DNA of 64,000 bases from an uncultured Bartonella sp. (lineage in GTDB: Bacteria; Pseudomonadota; Alphaproteobacteria; Rhizobiales; Rhizobiaceae). Positions 8,009-19,466 of this stretch are shown here, one piece after another. The stretch covers positions 310,001 through 374,000 of the forward strand of contig CAMLBF010000001.1 of NCBI GenBank assembly GCA_946478235.1. Reading direction: 5' to 3'. The notes below the pieces were generated by a model. That model saw only the letters and a program-made list of their open reading frames with translations, searched no databases and was not told the origin of the DNA. Both the position numbers and the translations under genes were made by a program. Numbering within the stretch: position 1 is the stretch's first letter; every line of letters starts with the position of its first letter.

Positions 8009-10459
8009 ATGAACAATTTTCCCGACGATATACCATTTTTTGATGATGAAACGAACAATGTCCCTGCCCAATCGAGTGGATTGGCAGCGCGCGCCATGGC
8101 AGCCCGTCGTGCATCATCTGCCGAGCCTGAATATTTAACAACTTTAAATCCGGAACAGCGTTTGGCTGTCACCACAACCGAGGGACCAGTATTGGTACTC
8201 GCAGGTGCAGGCACTGGCAAAACACGCGTCTTGACAACCCGTATTGCCCATATCTTGCAGTTGGGGTTGGCATATCCCAGCCAAATACTAGCAGTAACAT
8301 TTACCAATAAAGCTGCTCGTGAAATGAAGCAGCGTATTGGTGAACTGGTTGGTGGTACCGTGGAAGGTATGCCGTGGCTTGGGACATTCCATTCCATTGG
8401 CGTAAAAATATTGCGCCGCCATGCGGAACTTGCTGGCCTCAATAACAACTTCACTATTCTTGATACAGATGATGTCATCAGGCTTTTAAAACAGATTATT
8501 CAAGCTGAAGGTCTGGATGACAAGCGTTGGCCTGCGCGCACTTTTGCCAATATGATTGATGGCTGGAAAAACCGTGGGTTATCGCCAGAACAAATATCGG
8601 AAGGCGATGCGCGATCTTTTGGTAATGGTCGAGGTCGAGAGCTTTATCGCATTTATCAGGAGCGGTTAAAAACACTAAACGCTTGCGATTTTGGTGACCT
8701 ATTGCTGCACCCTATTCACATTTTCCAGAAAAATCCCGATGTCTTGCGAGATTACCATACCAAATTCCGCTACATTTTAGTGGACGAGTATCAAGATACC
8801 AATACAGCGCAATACTTATGGCTAAGGCTTTTGGCACAGCGCCCCGCAGGACAACCCGTTAATTTGTGTTGCGTTGGTGATGATGACCAGTCGATTTACG
8901 GTTGGCGTGGTGCTGAAGTTGACAATATCTTGCGGTTTGAAAAAGATTTCCCGGGTGCAACAGTCATTCGCCTTGAGCGGAATTATCGTTCAACAAGCCA
9001 CATACTGGGCGCAGCCTCTCATCTTATTGCGCATAATCAAGGGCGCTTAGGAAAAACACTTTTTACCGATCAAGAAAATGACGGCGAAGGAAAAGTCAAG
9101 GTTCATGCCGCGTGGGACTCGGAAGAAGAGGCACGCGCTATTGGCGAAGAAATAGAACAAGCGCAGCGAAATGGTCATGCACTCAATGATATTGCGATAT
9201 TGGTGAGAGCATCCTTCCAAATGCGCGAGTTTGAAGACCGTTTTGTAACCTTAGGGCTTAACTATCGCGTTATTGGTGGACCACGTTTCTATGAACGGCA
9301 AGAAATTCGCGATGCATTGGCGTATTTTAGAGTTGTTGCGCAACCGGCTGATGACTTGGCTTTTGAGCGCATCGTCAACACCCCTAAACGTGGCTTAGGC
9401 GACGCAACAATCCGGCAAATCCATGATGCTGCGCGATTGCAAAATATATCGATGTTTGCCGCCGCATCGGCAATGATTGAGACGGATGAATTAAAGCCGA
9501 AACCGCGCAGTGCGCTTCGAAAAGTTATTGAAGATTTCCGCCGCTGGCAAAATATGCTCGACAACACACCGCACACTGAGCTTGCGGAAATGATCCTTGA
9601 TGATTCCGGATATACTGCGATGTGGCAAAATGACCGGTCGGCAGAAGCGCCAGGTCGGTTGGAAAACTTAAAAGAACTTATTCATTCGATGGAAGATTTT
9701 GAAAGTTTAAGAAGCTTTCTTGAGCATATTTCATTGGTCATGGATAGTGATAAGAATGAAGATATGGATGCTGTCAATATTATGACACTGCATTCTGCCA
9801 AGGGGTTGGAATTCAATACGGTGTTTTTACCAGGCTGGGAAGAAGGTCTTTTCCCACACCAGCGCTCACTGGATGAAGGTGGACGCGCCGGCTTGGAGGA
9901 AGAGCGGCGCTTGGCCTATGTGGGCCTCACCCGAGCAAAAAAGAATCTTCATATATGGTTTGTTTCAAACCGCCGCATTCATGGGCTTTGGCAATCGACA
10001 ATTCCATCACGGTTTCTCGATGAACTCCCCAATGAACATGTTGAAGTTGCAGAAGTTGAAACCTCATATGGTGGCTATGGTAAATCGCGTTTTGACCGGC
10101 AAGAACCTTTTCAAAACAACTATTCAACACCAGGGTGGCAAAGAGCCAAACAAAATGCCAATGATGCGACACGTAACAATTGGGGGTCGCGCTCAGGTGC
10201 AAATGTTGAACGTATAGGTTATGGCGAAGTTGATTCTGGTTTTGGAGCGGGTCGCGTTGCCAAATCGAAAACAATCGAAGGTGAGCTTATCGCCAAATCA
10301 ATTTCTGACACACCTTCCAATTTCGCCGTTGGAGACCGCGTTTTTCATATGAAGTTTGGCAATGGCAATGTTGTTTCTATTGAAGGTAACAAATTAACGA
10401 TTGCTTTTGATAAGGCTGGCGAAAAGCGTGTTTTGGACAGCTTTGTAACAAAGGTCTGA
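8009..10459 (+). CDS. uvrD: DNA helicase II, UvrD/PcrA type
   Basis: UvrD is a 3'-5' superfamily 1A helicase of nucleotide excision and mismatch repair. The 816-residue protein shows the family motifs in order: LNPEQRLAV (Q motif, near 46), AGAGTGKT (Walker A, 65-72), TFTNKAAREM, GTFHSIG, VDEYQDTN (motif II, near 265), GDDDQSIYGWRGA (motif III), RLERNYRS (motif IV), TLHSAKGLEF (motif V) and YVGLTRAKKNLH (motif VI). The C terminus from about 765 has the Tudor-like fold seen in PcrA (FAVGDRVFHMKFGNGNV). The first 40 residues are a non-conserved acidic extension. The start at 8009 has GGGGAA just before it. Confidence 0.96.
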   Translation: MNNFPDDIPFFDDETNNVPAQSSGLAARAMAARRASSAEPEYLTTLNPEQRLAVTTTEGPVLVLAGAGTGKTRVLTTRIAHILQLGLAYPSQILAVTFTNKAAREMKQRIGELVGGTVEGMPWLGTFHSIGVKILRRHAELAGLNNNFTILDTDDVIRLLKQIIQAEGLDDKRWPARTFANMIDGWKNRGLSPEQISEGDARSFGNGRGRELYRIYQERLKTLNACDFGDLLLHPIHIFQKNPDVLRDYHTKFRYILVDEYQDTNTAQYLWLRLLAQRPAGQPVNLCCVGDDDQSIYGWRGAEVDNILRFEKDFPGATVIRLERNYRSTSHILGAASHLIAHNQGRLGKTLFTDQENDGEGKVKVHAAWDSEEEARAIGEEIEQAQRNGHALNDIAILVRASFQMREFEDRFVTLGLNYRVIGGPRFYERQEIRDALAYFRVVAQPADDLAFERIVNTPKRGLGDATIRQIHDAARLQNISMFAAASAMIETDELKPKPRSALRKVIEDFRRWQNMLDNTPHTELAEMILDDSGYTAMWQNDRSAEAPGRLENLKELIHSMEDFESLRSFLEHISLVMDSDKNEDMDAVNIMTLHSAKGLEFNTVFLPGWEEGLFPHQRSLDEGGRAGLEEERRLAYVGLTRAKKNLHIWFVSNRRIHGLWQSTIPSRFLDELPNEHVEVAEVETSYGGYGKSRFDRQEPFQNNYSTPGWQRAKQNANDATRNNWGSRSGANVERIGYGEVDSGFGAGRVAKSKTIEGELIAKSISDTPSNFAVGDRVFHMKFGNGNVVSIEGNKLTIAFDKAGEKRVLDSFVTKV

Positions 10460-10465
10460 ATTTAT

Positions 10466-10492
10466 GGGATAGCAGCCCAAAGCTGCTATCCC
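10466..10492. terminator. Hairpin between convergent uvrD and poxB
   Basis: A perfect 11-bp stem, GGGATAGCAGC (10466-10476) with GCTGCTATCCC (10482-10492), closes a five-base loop between two convergent genes. No long T run follows on either side. It may act as a shared weak terminator or as mRNA 3'-end protection. Confidence 0.6.
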
Positions 10493-10513
10493 TGATCGAC
10501 AGTAATCTTTATA

Positions 10514-12229
10514 TTATTTCAAGAAATTATGAACCAACAGGTCTTTAACGTCTTTAACGCGGCCTTGCATAATGGCCTTTGTGCCGTAAAGTGCCATGCC
10601 TGAAACTTCACCGGCTGTGATTTTTGGCGGCATAACAAGCTCATAACCACTTGTTTTCACATCAAGCAATGCTGCACCTTTATGATTGAGAAATTCCTGT
10701 ACAGCTTTTTCCAATTGTTCAGGTTGGTCTATATGCCATCCCTTTATGCCAATAGATTCAGCAACTTGTGCAAAATCAGGATTCTGGAGATCCGTGTAAT
10801 GGTCAACCAGCCCTTCAACTTTCTGTTCAAGTTCCACAAAGTTTAATGAAGAGTTGTTGAAGACAACAATCTTAACATCAAGCTTTTCTTGCACAACCGT
10901 CAACAATTCGCCCAAAAGCATGGCAAGCCCACCATCACCAGACAATGAGATAACTTGACGGTCCTCATAAGCCTTTTTCAAACCAATGGCTTGTGGTAGC
11001 GCGTTTGCCATTGTTCCATGTGTTAAACTGGCCAATGTGCGTCTTTTTCCATTTGTCTTGAAATGTCTTAGCAACCATACCATTGGTGAACCACAGTCAC
11101 CCGTAACAATGGCATCATCATCTGCATATTTGTTGATTAAGCCGACAAGATATTGCGGATGGATGATGTCCTTCGACAAACTTGTTTCTTTCGCCTCGGC
11201 TGCTTCTGCGTCACGTTTCAACTTCAAGCAGGAATCAAGAAATGATGTATCCGTTTTGGCATCAACATGCTCAATCAGTGCGGCAACGGTATTTTTGACA
11301 TCGCCCACAACACCGATATTAACCGGATGACGACGCCCCAAATGTGTTCCATCTTCATCAACCTGAATGATGGTCGCTTTATTGGGGTAGAATTGCGAAT
11401 AAGCAAAGTCTGTACCCAACAATAGCAGCGTATCACAACGTTCTACCATTTCGAATCCCGGTTTTCCGCCGAGCATTCCGTTCATTCCCATATTGTAAGG
11501 ATTATCATATTCGATAAAATCCTTGGCACGTGAAGCATGACCAATTGGTGCATTTAGCTTTTTAGCCAATGATACCACTTCATCATGCGCACCTTTGACA
11601 CCCGAGCCAACATAAATTGCAACTTTCGAGCTGCTGTTGAGTGCTTTTGCAATGCTAGCAATATCTTCGTCTGATGGGCGTAGCACAGGTTTTGGGTGAT
11701 GAACCACATATTGTGTAGGATGACTAACTGTTTGCATGGAAACATCGACCGGCAGAACAATAACAGCCACCCCGCGCTTGGTTAAAGCTGCCTGACATGC
11801 CTGCACAGTTATGCGCTGTGCCTCTTCTGCATTGAGTATCTGTTCACAATAGACCGAGCAATGCGAATATAATGCACGAAAATCTACTTCTTGCGGCCAA
11901 TCTGTACCAAGAAAATTTGTTGCAAGCTGACTTGCTATCGCAACCACAGGTGCGCGATTTCTATTGGCTTCATAAATACCATTAATCAAATGCAGGCTGC
12001 CTGGTCCGCATGAGCCAGCACAGGCTGATAAACCACCGCTCACATAGGCTTCTGCACCTGCAGCAAATGCAGCCGCTTCTTCATGGCGCGTATGCACCCA
12101 CTCAATTTTTGAACGGTAAATTGCGTCCGTAATATAGTTGAGCGTATCGCCAACAATGCCGAAGCAATGTTTTACGCCCGCGTTTTCCAAAGTTTCAACG
12201 ATAATATCGCCTACTTTTTTTGAAGACAT
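10514..12229 (-). CDS. poxB: Pyruvate:quinone oxidoreductase (thiamine-dependent)
   Basis: PoxB converts pyruvate to acetate and CO2 at the membrane surface and passes electrons to ubiquinone. The 571-residue length suits the family. Visible features are the thiamine-domain start FGIVGDTLNYITDAI and the catalytic-Glu region HTRHEEAAAFAAGA near 50. The central FAD domain contains MNGMLGGKPGFEMVERCDTLLLLGTDF. The C-terminal diphosphate motif is GDGGLAMLLGE, ending NN in VVFNNSSLNFVE. The protein ends in an amphipathic stretch (VKDVKDLLVHNF) comparable to the lipid-binding tail of E. coli PoxB. The ATG at 12229 follows AGGATATTGAAATG. Acetolactate synthases share the fold, but gene length and overall sequence favour PoxB. 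It is convergent with uvrD. Confidence 0.9.
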   Translation of the reverse strand: MSSKKVGDIIVETLENAGVKHCFGIVGDTLNYITDAIYRSKIEWVHTRHEEAAAFAAGAEAYVSGGLSACAGSCGPGSLHLINGIYEANRNRAPVVAIASQLATNFLGTDWPQEVDFRALYSHCSVYCEQILNAEEAQRITVQACQAALTKRGVAVIVLPVDVSMQTVSHPTQYVVHHPKPVLRPSDEDIASIAKALNSSSKVAIYVGSGVKGAHDEVVSLAKKLNAPIGHASRAKDFIEYDNPYNMGMNGMLGGKPGFEMVERCDTLLLLGTDFAYSQFYPNKATIIQVDEDGTHLGRRHPVNIGVVGDVKNTVAALIEHVDAKTDTSFLDSCLKLKRDAEAAEAKETSLSKDIIHPQYLVGLINKYADDDAIVTGDCGSPMVWLLRHFKTNGKRRTLASLTHGTMANALPQAIGLKKAYEDRQVISLSGDGGLAMLLGELLTVVQEKLDVKIVVFNNSSLNFVELEQKVEGLVDHYTDLQNPDFAQVAESIGIKGWHIDQPEQLEKAVQEFLNHKGAALLDVKTSGYELVMPPKITAGEVSGMALYGTKAIMQGRVKDVKDLLVHNFLK

Positions 12230-12328
12230 TTCAATATCCTTTCATGGCTAAAACATAGCGGCAAAATGCCTTAATTTTTAAAAAATTGGAAATGACTTCA
12301 TTGTGTATCACAGACGTTTGAAAGTATT

Positions 12329-12961
12329 TCACTTCCATTTGTCAATAAATTGTTCGACAGATAAAGTCTGCATATCCGGCAATGCTTGGTAAAGGTCGTC
12401 CAAAGTCCAGTTCCACCAAGACAAATGAAGCAGCGATTGAATAATATTATCAGGAAATCTTGTTCTTATTCTTTTAGCCGGCACACCACCAACAATTTCG
12501 TAAGGCATAACATCTTTGGTAACAACCGCATTGGCTCCAATAACGGCACCGTGACCTATGCTAATTCCGGGCATTATAACGGCACCATAACCAATCCAAA
12601 CATCATTCCCAATTGTTACCCTCTTACCCGCTCGTTTTTCACGAAAGGCACTATCCAGCGTCATAAACTTGAAATATTCGTTGGGTCGGTATGTCATTTT
12701 ATGCATACTCACCCGTTCCATCGGGTGTTCCAAAGCATTTAAGCGAACATTAGACGCAATGGAACAGAACTTGCCGACATCAGTATAAATAGCTTCGCTA
12801 TTGCGTTCGAAATACGTAAAATCCCCAACAATCGTATCTCTTAAAATGACCCGTTCGCCAATTTCCGTAAAACGGCCAAGTTTACAGCCGTTCAATCGCG
12901 CTGTTGTGTGGATACGTGGTTCACTATTATGAAAACGCTGGTCTATTGGAGGTGTATTCAT
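12329..12961 (-). CDS. Left-handed beta-helix (hexapeptide) acetyltransferase
   Basis: A 210-residue cytoplasmic transferase with hexapeptide repeats: VGKFCSIASNVRLNALEHPMERVSMHKMTYR near 80-115 in several turns, then VTIGNDVWIGYGAVIMPG near 140 and IGHGAVIGANAVVTKDV, closing with VGGVPAKRIRTRF. The layout, including the S-x-H-x-x-T-Y-R block and the ending SWWNWTLDDL, matches the phn_thr subgroup (TIGR03308), which is often found beside phosphonate genes. No phosphonate genes are present here, so the acceptor is open. Chloramphenicol (xenobiotic) acetyltransferases are relatives. The start at 12961 has TTGGAGGTG only inside the gene; the ATG is weakly supported by ACTATG context. Confidence 0.8.
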   Translation of the reverse strand: MNTPPIDQRFHNSEPRIHTTARLNGCKLGRFTEIGERVILRDTIVGDFTYFERNSEAIYTDVGKFCSIASNVRLNALEHPMERVSMHKMTYRPNEYFKFMTLDSAFREKRAGKRVTIGNDVWIGYGAVIMPGISIGHGAVIGANAVVTKDVMPYEIVGGVPAKRIRTRFPDNIIQSLLHLSWWNWTLDDLYQALPDMQTLSVEQFIDKWK

Positions 12962-13187
12962 AGTATACTTTTATTCTATCAAGTCCGCCAAATTGTATTT
13001 ATCATAAAGAAATAATAGCTGTTCAACATTTTTCTCTTATAGAGAAAACATTCACCATGGTATTTTACCATTGCCTACCATTGCGCACGTCCCATGCAAA
13101 CGGTATAGTTTGGGTAAATTTAGCAAACTTACTAATAATTGCTTGTAAGATCTGCTTGGTATAAGTTCCAATTCAGGGATATTTTTT

Positions 13188-13769
13188 ATGAAAAGCGTAA
13201 TCCGTATCGTCATTTTGACAGTTGTTTTTATTGCAGCTGTATTTGGATATGACGCCATTATGAATCCTCCTTTAGGAGGAAATTTCAGTCTAACGGATTC
13301 GAACGGAAAAACTGTCACACAAAACGATATTCGCGCCAAACCTGCAGCAATATTCTTCGGTTATACACGGTGTCCCGATGTATGCCCGACAACTTTGTTA
13401 AATATGAGCAATTGGCTGAAAGAATTAGGACCTGACGCCGATAAGATAGGTGTTTGGTTTATTACAGTTGACCCTGAAAGGGATACGCCGGAAGTCTTAC
13501 ATGACTATTTGGCCAATTTTACCGATAAAATCGTTGGCATAAGCGGCGATCCGGCAAAAGTTCATGCAGCCATCGACGCCTTCAATATTTTCACCAAGAA
13601 AGTTCCAGGTGAAGATGGCGATTATACCTATGACCATACTGCAGCCGTTATTTTAATGAAAAAAGGCGGCAAATTATCGGGTGTAATCCCCTATAGTGTT
13701 GAAGAAAATGAAGATGGGTTAAACGATAAAATCGCCATCGAGCGTTTGAAAAAATTAGCAAATCAATAA
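13188..13769 (+). CDS. SCO1/SenC family copper protein
   Basis: SCO proteins carry copper to the CuA site of cytochrome c oxidase in the periplasm. The 193-residue protein starts with a membrane anchor (SVIRIVILTVVFIAAVFGY, residues 3-21), then has a thioredoxin-like fold. The copper ligands are visible as C62 and C66 in CPDVC and H150 in YDHTAAV. VDPERDTPEVL near 95 is also typical. The ATG at 13188 follows CAGGGATA. prmA begins nine bases after its stop, so the two are likely co-transcribed. The oxidase genes are not in the window. Confidence 0.93.
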   Translation: MKSVIRIVILTVVFIAAVFGYDAIMNPPLGGNFSLTDSNGKTVTQNDIRAKPAAIFFGYTRCPDVCPTTLLNMSNWLKELGPDADKIGVWFITVDPERDTPEVLHDYLANFTDKIVGISGDPAKVHAAIDAFNIFTKKVPGEDGDYTYDHTAAVILMKKGGKLSGVIPYSVEENEDGLNDKIAIERLKKLANQ

Positions 13770-13778
13770 AATTTAAGG

Positions 13779-14654
13779 ATGTCTAAGTTGGGACAAATTC
13801 GCCTACATTACCGAACAGCTAAAGCCAAAGCTGAAGAATTATACCAGAAAATGGATGCGGCTTTTGAAGACGATGCTTATCCTTTGGCAATCACGGAAAT
13901 AGATGAAGCAAAAGCCATTTATGAAGTATCGCTCTATGTCGAAGAGGATGAAAAAGCAGTTGTTCAAGCGCGATTGGCGCAAATATTGGGCGTTAATCAA
14001 GACGAAATAGAAATTGAAGTTTTACCCGATATTGACTGGGTTCAACATAGTTTGGAAGGTCTCAATCCTGTTCGCGCGGGCCGCTTCTTTATTCATGGCA
14101 GCCATGACCGCGATAAGGTCATGCCAAATGATCTTGCCATTGAAATTGAAGCAGGACAAGCCTTTGGTACTGGACACCATGGCACCACAGTTGGTTGCCT
14201 TGAATTGCTTGCGGAAGTCATGGCAAATGAAAAGCCGCAAAATGCGCTTGATCTTGGCACAGGTAGCGGAATTTTGGCTATCGGTATGGCTTTGATTGCA
14301 CCAATAAGAATATTGGCAACCGACATAGATCCTATCGCTATAAATGTAGCAAAAGAAAATTTCGCATTAAATGGTGTATCTGATACAATTACAGCCATCA
14401 CCGCAACGGGTCTTGACGATAATGAGATTACGTCACGCGCACCATTTGATCTTATCGTTGCCAATATATTGGCCAATCCATTGATAGAACTGGCGCCGCA
14501 AATGGTTCCTGCCAAGGCAAAGAATGGCTCGATCGTTCTCTCCGGTATTTTGGAAGAGCAGCATGATCGTGTTGTAAAAGCCTATCAAGATCAAGGTGCT
14601 AAATATATAAAAACACTCCATCATGAAGGATGGGTGGCTATTCATCTCAAATAA
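13779..14654 (+). CDS. prmA: Ribosomal protein L11 methyltransferase
   Basis: PrmA uses S-adenosylmethionine to trimethylate L11. The 291-residue protein has an N-terminal substrate-recognition part, then the conserved [14 protein letters not shown] near 125-139. The SAM-binding motif [17 protein letters not shown] follows near 160 and the catalytic-site motif [15 protein letters not shown] near 228. These are diagnostic for PrmA over other class I methyltransferases. The start used here has AAGGATG five to ten bases upstream and sits nine bases behind the sco gene. Confidence 0.94.
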   Translation: MSKLGQIRLHYRTAKAKAEELYQKMDAAFEDDAYPLAITEIDEAKAIYEVSLYVEEDEKAVVQARLAQILGVNQDEIEIEVLPDIDWVQHSLEGLNPVRAGRFFIHGSHDRDKVMPNDLAIEIEAGQAFGTGHHGTTVGCLELLAEVMANEKPQNALDLGTGSGILAIGMALIAPIRILATDIDPIAINVAKENFALNGVSDTITAITATGLDDNEITSRAPFDLIVANILANPLIELAPQMVPAKAKNGSIVLSGILEEQHDRVVKAYQDQGAKYIKTLHHEGWVAIHLK

Positions 14655-14672
14655 TAAAATGGGAAAAGCCTT

Positions 14673-16499
14673 ATGTTTCAATCGTACAATATGATGACAA
14701 ATCCGGAAAATGCCAAAAATCGTGTTTTGGCACTTCGTGAAGAAATGGAAGCTATCGGCGTTGATGGCTTTCTTGTCCCCCGTGCGGATGAGCACCAAGG
14801 CGAATATGTTCCCCCTCACGCGCAACGTTTACAATGGCTCACCGGATTTACCGGCTCTGCCGGCGTTGCGCTGATATTGAAGGACAAAGCCGTCATTTTT
14901 GTCGATGGTCGTTACACCCTGCAAGTGCGCCAGCAAACCGATGGCGCGATATTTTCCTATGAAGACCTAATATCTTGCCCCCCACAACAATGGTTGGCAC
15001 AAAATGCCCATGGGCTAACAATTGCCTATGACCCTTGGCTCCATACAATTGCTGGTGTCAAAGCGTTACAAAACGCGGTTGAAGGAAAAGCCAAAGGACG
15101 GCTTATCGCCACTTCAACAAATCTCGTTGATAATATTTGGCATGACCAACCAGAACCACCATTGACACGCGTAACAATCCAACCGCTGCAATATGCTGGT
15201 GTTGCAACAGAACAGAAATTACACACAATTTCAGATGTCCTTCATAGTCAAAACTGTGACTATGTTATCTTGACCGATCCATCATCTATCGCATGGACGT
15301 TCAATATCCGTGGCAAAGATGTCTCCAATACGCCATTTCCACTGTCATTTGCTTTGTTGCCGGCTCAAGGGCAACCATCATTATTTATAGATCATAGAAA
15401 ATTGGGTTCGGAAGAAAAACACTATCTTGAAAACTATACTCGATTGTTCGAACCGTCCATGTTTTTGACTGAGGTAGCTGCAGCAGCCAAATCAGGAAAA
15501 TGTTTTTCACTTGCCCCCAATCTTGTTGCTGAAAAAATCCGTCAGGTTGTGTTCGACAATGGTGGAACAATAAAAGAGCTGGAAGATCCTGCAAGATTGC
15601 CTCGCGCCATTAAAAACGAGTCCGAGCTTGCTGGTTCGCGTCATGCGCATGCGCGTGATGGTGTAGCATTATGCCGGTTCTTTTCATGGTTAAGCCGTCA
15701 ACCATCAGGCAGCGTTGATGAAATTTCAGCTTCAATGCAGTTGGAAACATTTCGTACCGAAACCGCTGTAAAAATGGGGTCGAAACTGGAAGACCTATCA
15801 TTCGATACGATTTCCGGTAGTGGTCCTGACGGCGCAATTATCCATTATCGTGTAACCACCGCAACCAACAGAGCGCTTAATGATGGCGAGCTTTATCTTG
15901 TTGATTCCGGCGCACAATACAAAGACGGGACAACAGATGTTACCCGTACCGTTGCTATCGGCGAAGTGGGAGAAGAAGAAAAACGTTGCTTTACGTTGGT
16001 CTTGAAAGGAATGATAGCCCTGTCGGTCGCCCGTTTTCCTGTAGGCACACGCGGACAAGATCTGGACGTTTTAGCCCGAATTAATTTATGGAAAGCTGGA
16101 CTTGATTATGCCCATGGCACAGGGCATGGCGTTGGAGCTTATCTTGCGGTTCATGAAGGACCACAAAATATATCCAAAAGAGGTGCTCAAGAGCTGATCC
16201 CGGGCATGATTGTTTCCAATGAACCAGGATACTATCGTGAAGGTCAATTTGGCATTCGCATTGAAAACTTACTTGCCGTAATGCCCGCCACAGAAATTTC
16301 TGGCGGCGATATATCGATGCTCAAATTTGAAACCCTGACATTCTGCCCAATTGATAGAAATCTAATATTGGTCGATATGTTGACCAATGAAGAGCGCAAT
16401 TGGCTTAATAATTATCATGCCAGTGTCTATGACCATAACGTTTCCCATCTTGATGACACTGACCGTAAGTGGTTAGAGGAAGCAACAAAGCCACTTTAA
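14673..16499 (+). CDS. Aminopeptidase P family metallopeptidase (M24B, long form)
   Basis: Cleaves N-terminal residues before proline using two metal ions. At 608 residues it is the long, three-domain form: two creatinase-like N-domains (LREEMEAIGVDGFLVPRADEHQGEY near 25-50; RATTDVT-like metal region later) and a C-terminal pita-bread domain. Metal ligands can be placed in YLVDSGAQYKDGTTDVTRT (two Asp near 410-421), HGTGHGVGAYLAVHEGP (His near 483), SNEPGYY (Glu) and GIRIENL (Glu near 530). It starts 18 bases after prmA and may belong to the same transcript. Its last nine codons are the first copy of a 27-bp tandem repeat. Confidence 0.9.
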   Translation: MFQSYNMMTNPENAKNRVLALREEMEAIGVDGFLVPRADEHQGEYVPPHAQRLQWLTGFTGSAGVALILKDKAVIFVDGRYTLQVRQQTDGAIFSYEDLISCPPQQWLAQNAHGLTIAYDPWLHTIAGVKALQNAVEGKAKGRLIATSTNLVDNIWHDQPEPPLTRVTIQPLQYAGVATEQKLHTISDVLHSQNCDYVILTDPSSIAWTFNIRGKDVSNTPFPLSFALLPAQGQPSLFIDHRKLGSEEKHYLENYTRLFEPSMFLTEVAAAAKSGKCFSLAPNLVAEKIRQVVFDNGGTIKELEDPARLPRAIKNESELAGSRHAHARDGVALCRFFSWLSRQPSGSVDEISASMQLETFRTETAVKMGSKLEDLSFDTISGSGPDGAIIHYRVTTATNRALNDGELYLVDSGAQYKDGTTDVTRTVAIGEVGEEEKRCFTLVLKGMIALSVARFPVGTRGQDLDVLARINLWKAGLDYAHGTGHGVGAYLAVHEGPQNISKRGAQELIPGMIVSNEPGYYREGQFGIRIENLLAVMPATEISGGDISMLKFETLTFCPIDRNLILVDMLTNEERNWLNNYHASVYDHNVSHLDDTDRKWLEEATKPL

Positions 16500-16554
16500 T
16501 TAGAGGAAGTAACACAACTGCTTTAATTAGAGGAAGCAACAAAGCCACTTTGAT
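16474..16554 (+). repeat. 27-bp tandem repeat, three copies, over the aminopeptidase stop codon
   Basis: The units lie at 16474-16500, 16501-16527 and 16528-16554, each starting TAGAGGAAG. As 27 is a multiple of three, the gene frame is kept. Copy 1 codes for LEEATKPL and the real TAA stop; copies 2 and 3 would code for LEEVTQLL and LEEATKPL, each closed by its own stop. The C-terminal coding end and its stop codon have thus been triplicated downstream without changing the protein. Confidence 0.92.
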
Positions 16555-16585
16555 AGGTTGTTGATATTTTTGAATAGCAAGTGTC

Positions 16586-16609
16586 ATGGCAGGTATTTAT
16601 GCCTGCCAT
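16586..16609 (+). terminator. Probable terminator after the aminopeptidase gene
   Basis: An 8-bp stem, ATGGCAGG (16586-16593) with CCTGCCAT (16602-16609), has an eight-base loop and is followed by only a short T run (TTTC). It is placed about 90 bases after the stop, beyond the 27-bp repeats. Confidence 0.5.
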
Positions 16610-17160
16610 TTCATACTCGTGTATGCCCCCAATTGGGCAATTTGATAAAAAGACACGTTATGAAATTCATCAAAGCATTTTAGGTCAAAAAATAACGATA
16701 GAGACCCTTTTTATAGCTGTTAATTTTGCAGATAACAGTTTTGCTCATGTCCTTTTGAAGACAAAAACTTAAAAACTTTCGCCAAACGGACATCAAGTAA
16801 AAACCGTCAATGAAGAATTTCAGTAAATGACTTTAATAAGCAATTTCGATGATTGATTTCTGTGAGTGATTTCAATCAGTGATTTCTGTCGGTGATTTCT
16901 GTCGGTGATTTTTACAAATAATCACTCAGTGATTTCGCCAACCCTTATTGAACGCAATAGCCATTAATATGTCGTTAGAAGCCATTGAGAGCATAGATAA
17001 TTTCCCGAATTTGCTGTCAAGCATCACCTTAAACAGCTATACAGCTATGTAATAGCATTATCCGGATAATCGAGTTATCTGGTTTTAACTTTGAGATAGA
17101 ATAATCTATTTATAAAAATCGAATAATCTGTTTATAGCTTTCGTCAGAAATCATCTGCTT
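16610..17160. other. Intergenic stretch between the aminopeptidase and ligA, with a 13-bp repeat array
   Basis: No convincing gene. A 63-codon open frame at 16581-16772 overlaps the hairpin and has no ribosome site. Five near-identical 13-bp units fill 16852-16916 exactly (type GGTGATTTCTGTC). Further down, a looser repeat of AATCTATTTATA/AATCTGTTTATAGC appears near 17100-17140. The rest is AT-rich and featureless to my reading. Confidence 0.7.
16852..16916 (+). repeat. 13-bp tandem repeat, five units
   Basis: Units start at 16852, 16865, 16878, 16891 and 16904. All share the core TGATTT; units 3 and 4 read AGTGATTTCTGTC and GGTGATTTCTGTC. The array lies between two convergent genes and codes for nothing obvious. 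Confidence 0.85.
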
Positions 17161-19344
<2,184 letters not shown>

Positions 19345-19466
19345 TTAGATGCTTATAAAACATGTCGCTTTGTCTTAAAAAGTAAAACAGCAACAGAGCA
19401 ATTAAATTGTGCAGGTCTGACAATTTTATCGACTAATAAAATTATATAGTGTTAACGGGAAAAAAG

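Noticed and set aside
7915-8478. Minus-strand frame of 187 codons
   Set aside because: Antisense to the 5' end of uvrD; Ser/Arg/Ala-rich as expected of a shadow.
16560-16772. Small plus-strand gene of 63 codons after the aminopeptidase
   Set aside because: Overlaps the terminator hairpin, has no ribosome site and no recognisable sequence.
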